This document shows, piece by piece, positions 52,295 to 62,107 of a DNA stretch of 64,000 nucleotides; position 1 is the first letter of the stretch, and every line of letters starts with the position of its first letter. Below the pieces are notes generated by a model, which saw only the letters and a list, made by a program, of their open reading frames with translations, did no database searches and was not told the DNA's origin. Source of the DNA: Sciurus carolinensis. Taxonomy: Eukaryota; Chordata; Mammalia; Rodentia; Sciuridae. The stretch spans positions 111,462,643 to 111,526,642 of the forward strand of contig NC_062220.1 in the NCBI RefSeq assembly GCF_902686445.1. The letters run 5' to 3'. The position numbers and the translations under genes were made by a program.

Positions 52295-52825
52295 AATCTT
52301 GACACCATCATACATAAATGGAGGATAGCTTCTCAGTCTTATGGTTGTACATGATGTAGAATCACAACTGGTTGTGTAATCATATATGTGCATGGGTAAT
52401 AATTTTGGATCATTCTACTGTCCTCCTACTCTATCCCCCCTTCCTCTCCCTTCACTTCCCCTATGCTTAATCAAAAGTACCTCTATTTTTCCCAAGACTT
52501 CTCCACTGCCTTATTGTGAATTAGCATCTGGATATCAGAGAAAACATTTGGCCTTTGATTTTTGAGACTGACTTATTTTGCGTAGCATGATATTCTCCAG
52601 ATCCATCTATTTACCTGCAAATGCCATAATTTCTTCTTCCTTTAAGGCTGAGTAATATTACATCATGTATATACACCATACTTTCTTTATTCAAAATTAA
52701 AGGGCATCTAGGTTAATTCCATAGTTTGACTTTTTTGAATTGAGATGCTATAAACATCACCACAGCATGCTGATTTTAAGTTCTTTACATATAAACCAAG
52801 GAGTGAGGATAGATTGGTCCAATGG
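52295..52825 (-). mobile_element. L1 3'-end segment embedded in the long antisense L1
   Basis: The segment 'catcatacataaatggagga' to 'aaccaaggagtgaggat' is a second copy of the L1 3' UTR and ORF2 C-terminus. It is related to 18120-18660 and 48150-48660. It sits where the host ORF2 should have its RT-to-endonuclease linker. No poly(A) run is present at its left end, and no target duplication was seen. Host sequence resumes at 'ggtgagtttaggccacttg'. Confidence 0.75.
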
Positions 52826-55800
52826 TGAGTTTAGGCCACTTGCATTCAATGTTATTATTGAGATTATTGAGATACTATCTTATTTCCTGTCATTTTATTT
52901 CTGGTTTTAATTCAAATTAATTTCTCCATTGACTCACTGTTCTTTTAGTGTACTTTGTCACTTTGCTGGTTTTCACTTTTATTTTTCATTCTTCGTCATG
53001 AAATATCCTCTTGAGCATATTTTGCAAACTTTCTAGTTGTGAATCTTTTAAATTTTGTTTATCATGGAAGGTGGTTTTCCTCTAAATGTTACCTGCCATT
53101 TTTCCTCTGGCAGTCTTTAAAACTCTATCCTCATTTGTATGTTAGGAGTTTTATAATAATGTGAGTTGCTGTGGTGTGTTGTAGTTTTATATATTTTAGG
53201 TTCTGTAAGCCTACTGCCTTTGATTTTCCATTTCAGTCTTTAGATATGGGAAATATTCTGATATTATTTCAGTGAAAAGACTGTGCATTCATTGATTTGT
53301 ATCTCCAAGCCTTCATCTATCCCGATAGATCTTAAATTTGGTCATTTCATGTTATCCCATATTTCTCACAAGTTCTGTGCATGGTCTCTTACATTTTTTT
53401 TCCATGGTCAACTTTATTTTCAAAATTATATATTACGTCTTCATTGTCCAAATATCTGTCTTCAAAGTGATCTAGTCTGTTGGTGATGCTTTCAACTGAA
53501 TTTTAATTTGATTTATTGTTTCCTTCCTTTGAAGGAATTCTGCTTTATTTTCCCCCAGAATCTCTATCTCTTTATTGAAGTGATCTTCACTTCCTATATT
53601 TTTTTCTCTCATTTCACTCCTTTTACTGTCCTTTCCTTCACGGATTTGTTTAACTTCTCTTTGACATTTCTTCCACTGTTGTTTCCATGGATTTATTATT
53701 GAAGTATTTTGGTTTATTTGGGGGTCATTTGATCCCTTACTTTTTCATGTTGTTTGTGTGTCTACCCATCTAATATATGGATATGAAGTAGTAGAGTTTC
53801 TACTCTGTGGACATACAGTTGCCCTGAAGGTTTCCAGTACCTCACAGTTTAGGGGGAGACAAATAATAACAACCACCAATGCAAACAACATAGAACATTA
53901 AACAAAATAATTCCTACTATCACATATACAATGTTAATTATCACAAAAAACATATCATATGATCAGTTTCAATTTCAATATAAACTATTAAATCTCAAGT
54001 ATAGCTATGTTTTAATGTTCTTGAAAATGACAGAATTTGAGTTAGGGTTAGAGTCTGTGATTCACTAGGGTTATCCATGAGTTTTCATTAATGTTCAATT
54101 ACTTCTGTCCATTTACATTTCCTTGAGATGGTGAAATATATTATACACAAATGTATGCACATACATACAGACTTATTATATATTAATCTTAAATATATAC
54201 CAGTTAGTTCAAGTGGTATTTTTATAAAAATATATATTTGGTATATTAAATATGCATACATATGTGTGTGTTCATGTTTATGTGTGTCTATGTGTATTAT
54301 AAAATAACTCTCCATGGTTTGATAGGAAATTGTATTTTTTCCCAGTTGTTAGAACTTCCCAGATGAAAGATAGTCAGAAGATAGATTGGTAAAATTAATC
54401 TTCAGGAACACTCTGGATTGGGTTTTGGTTAAATATTTTGGAAAACTTAGAATTGACCTGGCACTTTTTTGACTCTACTGTTACTCAGCTATGTACTGCT
54501 GGTACTATGTACATGTTCACATGCTGATAAGAATGAGTTGGGAAACACCAAGTTAAAGCAAGACATACGTGAAAAAGTAGCCCTGAATAGCAGTGAATTT
54601 GTTTTAAAAAATTATTTTATGGTCCCTTGCTTTGTGTAGTTAGCCCAATAATGATCATTTTTAAAATTTTGTCTTAGTCTTTGCCAGCAAATGTATAACT
54701 TCTACCTATTATTAGAAGTATCGGCCATCTTTTTTTTCTTCTTGTTATTTTTGCTTTGTAAATACTACCTAACTGAAATAGATGAAAAGATACCAAACTC
54801 TCTGAACCAGGATGATTTGAAGGAGAAATTTGAAAACCAAAATTACAAGTGCCAGAAGTGACCACATCATCTTTGTTTTAAATTCACCCAAGCATTTCTG
54901 TTGTTAGCCTGATATAAATTGGGAGGTAACCCTTGGTTTCTAGGTGTCTGTATTTTAAAAGCATAACCTCCCTTGAAATGGGAGTCAGCAATACTGAAAG
55001 GTTTCTATTGTCATCTGGCAATCCTGTTAGATTCACCTATCTGTCAAAAATTAACAAAGTTAACATACTAAAATTTAACACTGGTTAAACTGGAAATAAC
55101 ATATTTTGATGGGTGATATGGAAAATTGTCTAGCATGAACTGAATTCAACTTCTATATCTAGACAAATGGCCAGGTTTTACAAAGGAAGACCAGGGAAAT
55201 CAGGAAGTAGGGAGACAGTAGAGTCAGTGAAGTGAATAATAACAAAAAAGCTGGAAGGGTTTTTGTCCATGTGAACCCATCTGGTTTTGCTTACTGATGC
55301 TTACAGATTTAAGTTGGAAAAGATAATAAATTCTTTTAGCAGCCTTGAGTTTCTCAGGAAGGCACCTGATGTGTTCTCCTAGCAATGTGACCTTAAGCTA
55401 TTAGAAATTTCATTAGTGTTTGCTCAAGTCTTTGTAGGGCAAGGTTGAGGCCTAGTGGGAAGAACTAGAGTTTGGTCAAGGAGAGAAAATTTTTCTCTTG
55501 CTGACTGCCATGTTTCTTTGATTTTCTTGAAACATCCAATTCCTCTTCCCCAGGGCCCCGCTTAGTTTTGTAATTCACTGAGATAGTAGAACTAATGGAA
55601 AAAAGAATGAGTTTGGCTCTGGGTACCAGGAAAACCCAATTATTTTTTGAAACAGGAATTTATTTTTCCTATAAAATAAAATGTGCAGAAGTAGATAATT
55701 CCAGACCAGTGTATCATCTCAATGATTTTTTAAGCATTCATTTTAAGCATGTGTATTTTGTCCTCAGATCTCAAAATAATGTCTAAGCATCCTAATTTGC

Positions 55801-56434
55801 ATCAGCATTCTAGGAAGCAGGAATTATAGAATGAACAGGAGCCCAAAAGGACAAAGAAGAAAAGGGCTTCACCTTGGAAGGCTTTATCTTTTTGTTTCAA
55901 ATGGGAAACATTTCTTCGCAAACACTGGTTACTCCTTCATTGCACAAGTATGGCACATGACCAACGCTCACTGCAAAGGAGTATGGAAAATCTGTACCTT
56001 CATCATCCCAGGCCACTAAGTTCACCCACATTGCTGCTGATTTGCTGCTGCATCTTGTGGGTTGAAAATAGCAGCTGGGCCTGAAGCTCTTCTACTTTGG
56101 ATCTTCCTTTAATTTCTTACTGCTGGGTCAATTGTTGCATTTAGCTCCAGGTATATGAGTCCTGGCTTCTGCCCATACCACATAGGCCACAGGCAACTAG
56201 AACTAACTGACACGGATCCATGAGTCTTTGTTCATGTGGTTTTGGCTCTTATGTAGATTTCCTGTTGACTCTTGGTCTTCCTACTTTATATCCATCTTCC
56301 CATCCAACTACCTATCCCATAGACTTCAAACTCAGGAATCTAATGAGCACACAACAGCATTAGAGCCACTTAACCAGATTAAGCAAACTGCATATTCCTG
56401 TAATTGATCTCTCTCTTTCTCTTCTTCCCTGTTC

Positions 56435-56464
56435 CTGTGTGTGTGTGTGCATGTGTGTATGTAA
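56435..56464. repeat. GT microsatellite
   Basis: A short GT run with one GC and one AT interruption. Confidence 0.85.
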
Positions 56465-56606
56465 TAGTGTGTATAATATGCAGATGTTCTGTGACTTACT
56501 GTGGATTATGTTCTAATAAAACTATTCTAAGTGAAAAATGTTATTAATTGAAAATACATTTAATACCCAAGAAACCCAGTAGAACCTATCTAAGCAACCA
56601 GATCTC

Positions 56607-56643
56607 TGTGTGTGTTTGTGTGTGTGTATGTGTGTGTGTGCGT
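56607..56643. repeat. GT microsatellite
   Basis: A GT run with TT, AT and GC interruptions. Confidence 0.85.
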
Positions 56644-57070
56644 GAATCTTCGTTCTATTAAAGCCTTCACCTGAATAGATAAAGCATTACCAAGGGTAAT
56701 TTCCTTTATTTCCTCTCTTGATTTCAATGCTATTACATTTTAAAACACTCTCATGAAAACACCCACAACTTGGTTTGACTGATTGTCTTGGCACTGTGGC
56801 CCAGGCAAACTGACATAAAATTAATTATCAAAGAATTTTTCTGACATATCTTTTTCAATGATTAATTTTCAAATGTTCAATATTATTTTTAGTTATACCT
56901 CATAAGTATTGTTTAGCTGCAATTTAAATTTTTAATGCAATCTCTCTTCTTTGATGAGATTGTCATATTTCTGTTTGTCAATGTGCAATTATTTCTTATA
57001 TAAAAACCTGTGCTTCTTATTTGTCTTCAGAGTTATTGGGTTTCTTTTAAATTTTCTTGTTTAAGGTTGG

Positions 57071-57339
57071 TAGTATAGTTTGGATCTGTAATGTCTCCCA
57101 GAGGCTCATGTGTTGAAGACTTGATTGCTCCCCTAAGAGGCAATGTTCAGAGGTGGGGCTCTGGGGAAAGGATGAATCATGAGGGCCCTGACTGTATAAG
57201 TGAATTAATACATTTATGGATTCATATTTTGATGGCCTTATTGGAAGATAAGAGAAACTGTAGAAAGTGGTGCCTCATTGGAAGAAATAGTTCACCAGAG
57301 ATATGACCCAGACGGTATATCTTGTTCACTGCTATTCTT

Positions 57340-57381
<42 letters not shown>

Positions 57382-57600
57382 CATCCATCTATCTGTCTCT
57401 GCTTCCTGGCTTCCATGACCTTAAAGGTTTCCTTCACCATACCTTCCACTATACCCTTCTGCTTCATCACATGTTCAAATCAATAGAGAAAGTCTGGCAT
57501 GAACTTAAACCTCTGAAACCATGAACAAAAATAAATCTTTCCTCTTCTAAGTTGTTTTACTCAGGCATTTTGTTCCAGTAATGAAAAACTGACTAATGCA
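57071..57600 (+). mobile_element. Divergent MaLR-like solo LTR containing a TATC microsatellite
   Basis: It begins TAGTATAGTTTGGATCTG (likely TG to TA at the tip) and carries 'ctcatgtgttgaagac' and 'gaggtggggctctgggga'. A 'tctctgcttcctggcttcc' block is followed by 'aataaatctttcctcttc' for polyadenylation, and the end is CTGACTAATGCA. Flanks gttgg (57066-57070) and gttag (57601-57605) fit a 5-base target duplication with one change. It belongs to a related but distinct subfamily from the six TGTTATGG copies. Confidence 0.8.
57339..57397. repeat. (TATC)n microsatellite
   Basis: About 14 tetranucleotide units, the last few varying to CATC. It lies within the LTR, and the Ile/Tyr/Ser-rich frame across it is an artefact. 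Confidence 0.95.
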
Positions 57601-57627
57601 GTTAGACTGATAAGATTTTAATATTTT

Positions 57628-57736
57628 TGGGCTGGGGATATAGCTCAGTTGGTACAGTGCTTGCCTCGCATGCACAAGGCCCTGGGTTCAAATCCCCAGC
57701 ACTGCAAAAAAAAAAGAAAAAAACAAAAAACAAAAC
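57628..57736 (+). mobile_element. Well-preserved ID SINE with perfect 15-base target duplication
   Basis: The head 'gggctggggatatagctcag' and the A-box 'tagctcagttgg' are preserved, as are the B-box 'ggttcaaatcc', a 'ccccagcactgc' end and an A-rich tail. Identical flanks agattttaatatttt occur at 57613-57627 and 57737-57751. Both RNA polymerase III promoter boxes look usable, so transcription is possible. It lies 27 bases right of the LTR. Confidence 0.95.
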
Positions 57737-57751
57737 AGATTTTAATATTTT

Positions 57752-59059
57752 CTTTTTATTTTCCTCCCTTTATTTTGAAATTATATGAAAATTTTTAACT
57801 ATCTGCAACCCTTAAGATTTTAACATATTTAATTTTTTAGTTTCTCTACAAAAGTCTAAAATTATTCAGGAAGTCTTTCCTCATTCTAAGTAAGAAAAGA
57901 AACTTAGCAAAATCTAATTTGTTTTAGACGTCTCTGTCATTTTTTTCATTATTGCTAAAGAGAGGCAGTTTTGCTTTCTAAACACAAAACAGATCAAGAT
58001 TTTAGTCAATAGTTAATTTATATGTATGTTGTATTTGTTATTTGCTTGCACTCCTCTTTAATATTTCAAGTCTTCTTATTGGAAACATTTTTTTCTTAAC
58101 CCAGGTAGAGTTGGCTCTCATGTCCTTTAAGTTCCTTCACAGCTGCACCTCTCTGTCACTTTGGGATGCCAGATGATTACTCCTATACCATCTTGCAAGT
58201 GATTAGCAAGCCAACTGTTTTCAATACTGCTTATAGTTTGTTGTGACAATCAGCTCTTAAAAAAATTCAACAGTTATAATTTACTAATATTTAAAATTTA
58301 TTTTAATTTATTTTCTTCTTTTCTGCCTATTTCATAATTTCATATTGCCTTTTCTATATATAAGTTTTCTTTATCTCTATGAAAATGTTGAACATGTTTA
58401 TTTTATAAGCATTTCAGTTTTAGCTATTATTTTCTTTTAATCTGGAATGAATTCATCCTGCTGCTGTGGATATTACTGAATTTCTTTTCTAGGGTTAATA
58501 CTTTCTATGTGTCTTTAGAATCTGAAGATGAAATTTGATTGAGTGTTATTATTTATTCTGCTTCCATTGTTTCACTTAATTTTATAGGTCCTTGTGTTCC
58601 ATTTTCTCTCTGTTTCAGTTGTTTTATAGATGTCTTCACTTACACCTCAGTGCCAATTATTTTTAGATGTATTGAAACTTTGCTAAATGGTTATATTGAG
58701 GCCAGGACAGATTTGATGCTGAGGCTGTGGTCCTGTGGTTCATATCCTATTTGCGAGAGGATGTCTATGTCATAAGGACATCCTAGAAGACTGCTAAATA
58801 AAACCTGTAGCTTCTTTCAGTTTGTACAAGTAAGGTAACTCCAAATTTGAAGAGAGAAAATGATTCTTGATTTCCTCATGAAATAAACTTAGTTCTCCTT
58901 ACAGCAAAAGAAACTCCCATGTTTCATTCCCTCCTGGAAACAGAGGACACTTATTCTTGACATGCTTTTATTTTGACTTTCTTGATATTAATTCTTTTTT
59001 TTATATGCCCAGTTTTTTATTACTTTGCATTTGCTCACTATTCCAGTTATGGCTTTCTG
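57752..59059. other. Unrecognised AT-rich sequence
   Basis: The 78-codon frame at 58539-58775 has no recognisable domain. No gene or named repeat is called. Confidence 0.4.
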
Positions 59060-59750
59060 TTTTTTAAATTTTTAATTACCAAATAATAACTGTATATTTT
59101 ATGGAGTACATTGTGATGTTATATGTATATGTTATGGAATTATTAAATTAAAGTAATTAACAAGAAACAGCAGCACATATTTGTAATCTCAGTGATTTGG
59201 GAGTCTGAGGAAGGAGGATTGCAAGTTCAAGGTCAGTCTGGGCAATTTACTGAGACCCTGTCTCAAAATTAATAAAGAATAAAAGGGAAAGAGGATATAT
59301 AATTCATTGGTAGAGCACTCTGAATTCAATCCTTAGTACCACAAAATAGAAAAAAATGAAGATGACTAACATTGCTATCACCCCACATAGTTATTTGATG
59401 GTGAGAAAAATTATTTAAAAATCTATTCTTTTACTACATTTGAAATGTAAAATCTATTGTAATTAACTATAGTTACCATGGAATAGATCACTAAAACTTA
59501 TTCCTCCTGTTGAACCAAAACACAACACCCTTGACACATCTTGCCTTTCCCCTTCAGTTCCCCCTCCCAGCACCTCTGATAACTCTGTTTCTGAGTTTGG
59601 AACTTTAGATTTTACATGTAAGTGAGGTTATACAGCATTTGCCTTTCTAATCCTGGCTTATTTTACTTAGTATAATTAAGCTCATGACCTCCTATTCTTA
59701 GATAATACCTGAGTGTGACAATTTACTCATTTAGTTCCCTAACCCAAACA
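59060..59750 (-). mobile_element. Old L1 3' end (antisense), interrupted by a B1-ID SINE
   Basis: Antisense L1 3' UTR blocks lie at 59090-59160 ('tttatggagtacattgtgat', 'gtatatgttatggaattatt') and continue at 59365-59720. These include 'ttaactatagttaccatgg', 'aaaacttattcctcctgtt', 'ggaactttagattttacatg' and 'tggcttattttacttagta'. The sequence is collinear across the SINE. Confidence 0.75.
59161..59355 (+). mobile_element. Composite B1-ID SINE, diverged
   Basis: The 7SL-like half reads 'ttgtaatctcagtgatttgg', 'gtctgaggaaggaggattgc' and 'ctgagaccctgtctcaaaa'. The ID-like half reads 'tcattggtagagcactctg' and 'gaattcaatccttagtacc'. It is inserted in the L1 at a 'taac' context: 'attaac' on the left and 'actaac' on the right fit a decayed target duplication. 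Confidence 0.85.
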
Positions 59751-60205
59751 TTCTAAGATCCAGAGATCTATTTATAGGTTACTTACTAACACAGCATACT
59801 TTGCTAGGTCATAGAAAAGGGCTGAGAGGGAATGCAAGGATTTGTTCTTCATATACATTGCCCTTGTCTCAGATGTTACTTTCAGTATTGCTTACTGGAG
59901 AGTCCAAAGTATTGTTTTTTGCTTGTTTACTTACTGTTTTAATATTGTCACTTGTACTGGGAGGGTATGTTTTAATATCAACACTGCATTCTAAAAGGCC
60001 CCACATTAACAAACATTCTATAGATTAGATCAGGGTTCAAAGCAAACATGTTACAATTAAGATAATTTATCTTTATATTTGTGAATAGGTACTTCATGTA
60101 TAATACATTTACTAAAAATCTAGGTACCTTTTATTTTACTCATTTCTTTGTCTTCAACTGAAAGTAAATTTTCTGTATAAAAGTGACATTTTAGAAACAG
60201 ATTTC
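59751..60205. other. Unrecognised sequence
   Basis: A 75-codon frame (59801-60028) includes a Leu/Val-rich hydrophobic segment but no recognised domain or gene context. Confidence 0.35.
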
Positions 60206-61845
60206 GGAAGATGGTGAGATGGTGGAACAGGTCCAGGTAGCAACCCTTGACTCCTTCATAGTTCAGAAATGAGTAGTGAAAGAACAGCTTACCAGAGAGG
60301 TAGCTGACAGAGTGACTCGGAATTTGGTTACTGGAGTACAAAATAAGGAAAAGAATTCCTTGACCTTGAACCCTGATCAGGAGGGGTCTGTGGGAATGGG
60401 TAGTAAAGAAAAAGGAGGAAAAGACCATAAGCTTACATAGTTAACAAAACAAATCAAGTTACAATGAGATAGGAGCAGTGAGGGAAATCACAGTTTAGCA
60501 CAAATTGTGGACAGGACAGTCATTTTGTAGAGTTCATAGCTAGTCAGTCTCCAAAGAAGAAATTAAATCAATATAGTTTCTTCCCACCTACAAATCATAA
60601 CAAATAAAACCAGAGGGAACACACTGTACAATTAATTGGGTCAGAAATCCATCTAGAAAGAACTTGCAGAGGTATCACTGCTAGTAAATTTTACTGAAGT
60701 CCCCTCCCCTTCACCATGGGCCAAGAGAGTGAGGAGGATCGCAGACAAGAGCAAATCATTCCTGGGGAGTGCCAACTCCATCCTAACACTCCCTACCGCC
60801 TCCTCAGGAGCCCAAGCAAAGATGGGCCAATTGACACCTCACTCCAATCATGGTGATAAATAAAACCCCAGTAAACTGCACCAACCAGGATGGAGGATTC
60901 TTGCCACAGACTGCCCACAGATAGCCTGTACTCTCAGTTGCAAACAGCCACCGAGTGCATAGATAGGACTGCAACAAAGATGCCCCAGAAGAAGGAAATC
61001 AATGCTTAGCATTCCACGACAGTCAATCACAGCCCTGAGCCCTGCATCCTATACCCCAGCACCCAATACAAATAGTCAGCAGATGGAGTACTTTCCAAGC
61101 ATGCAGACTTGGGTCTCTGGGCTGACTAACAAGCACCAGATGGGAAGAAAATCACAGGAACTAGGAAAATAACTCATGTGCCCCAGGTCCTCTAGGAAGG
61201 TCCATAGCTATGAGTCCCATAGTTGCCAGTTAACTTGCTTTTCTTTAGATGCATATACCAACAGTCAATGGAGAACACCCCACAAAGAGGCTTATAGAGA
61301 GGCATCCCACGGACATTGCCCACTGTCCACTATACTCAGATATAAGACCACTGACCTGCAACCCGTTCGCATCCAGAGGAGTCATCGCATTACTGCACTC
61401 ATGGCCACCCAGCATCACATTTGCCATTCTGTAATACCTCTACTTTAGACCACCACCTGGCACAAACTCCAAATCGTATATGGGGGAATCCTCACTGAAT
61501 TTGAAAGTGCTGGATATGAAAAGCTTTTTCTTACGAGGGCACACAAGATTGACTCCCCTAAAAGGGAGTAAGCTATCTGCTAATTAACAATTAGGGACCA
61601 TCTCCTTTGATCAAATGAAAACCTGGTCCATACCCTGATACACCAAAGATTGGAGGGAGCCACCTAGAATTATATCAGAGGTGATCTGGTGCTGAAACCA
61701 AAGTTTTGAGATCAAACTTGATTCTCCACTTTCGTTGGCAGGTGAGACTGGAGTTTCTCCATTTCATCAATTTTCTTCTTTCTGGGTTTTTGTGTAGAGA
61801 ATTCAAAGAATGAAATCCACAGACAAGAATAAGTAAAGAGTAGGA

Positions 61846-61851
61846 TTTATT
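61846..61851 (-). promoter_or_regulatory. Polyadenylation signal of the ERV LTR
   Basis: TTTATT on the plus strand reads AATAAA on the minus strand. It lies downstream of the CCAAT series and the TTTAAA-like box, as expected at the R region of an LTR. Confidence 0.6.
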
Positions 61852-61960
61852 GAAGAACAGAAACAGTAACACTGTTGCAATTTAAAAGGGGATCCAATAG
61901 CAGATTTTCTCCATCTGAGTGTGCCAGTCTACAGGTTTACATAGTACTTAGGTCACTGCT

Positions 61961-62107
61961 ATTGGTTTAAAATTATGGTAATTAGGTTTTGAAAAACAGT
62001 TTCAATGATATTGGTTCAATGTCAACTTATGTGACTAGGTTTTGGAAAAGTACTAATTGGTCTAAATTTATGTTAATTAGGGTTTGAAAACATAATGATG
62101 CCATTGG
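61961..62107 (-). promoter_or_regulatory. U3 tandem repeat with four CCAAT boxes
   Basis: CCAAT boxes (bound by NF-Y in known promoters) occur at 49-, 46- and 47-base spacing within diverged direct repeats. This resembles the tandem enhancer repeats of retroviral U3 regions. Function in this copy is inferred only. Confidence 0.6.

Larger units (their letters stand above)
48108..54110 (-). mobile_element. Long antisense L1, 3' UTR through ORF2 to the 5' region
   Basis: From left to right in antisense, the 3' UTR lies at 48108-48470 and the ORF2 C-terminus at 48480-49130. The RT and central parts lie at 49180-49770 and 50206-52290. The endonuclease region starts around 52826-52990, and the 5' region with ORF1-like sequence runs to about 53760, with 5' UTR-like sequence to about 54110. 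The block 'ggtgatgctttcaactgaa' near 53482 is the reverse of a block in the sense L1 near 62770. Frames are broken throughout. It is interrupted by a solo LTR (49774-50205) and by an L1 3'-end segment (about 52295-52825). It is one of the longest L1 copies here. Confidence 0.8.
54111..57070. other. Mostly unrecognised sequence with two GT microsatellites
   Basis: AT- and GT-rich sequence lies at 54190-54300. The 62-63 codon frames at 55595 and 55831 have no recognised domain. GT repeats are at 56435-56464 and 56607-56643. No gene is called. Confidence 0.4.

Noticed and set aside
54001..54060. Possible interstitial telomere repeat ('gttagggttaga')
   Set aside because: Only about two degenerate units are present, consistent with chance.
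57628..57736. tRNA-like gene
   Set aside because: It carries tRNA-derived promoter boxes, but the A-rich tail and target duplication show it is an ID SINE, not a tRNA gene.
61961..62107. Regularly spaced repeats that could suggest a CRISPR-like array
   Set aside because: The units are diverged and contiguous, lie in an LTR of a mammalian genome, and have no spacer-repeat structure.
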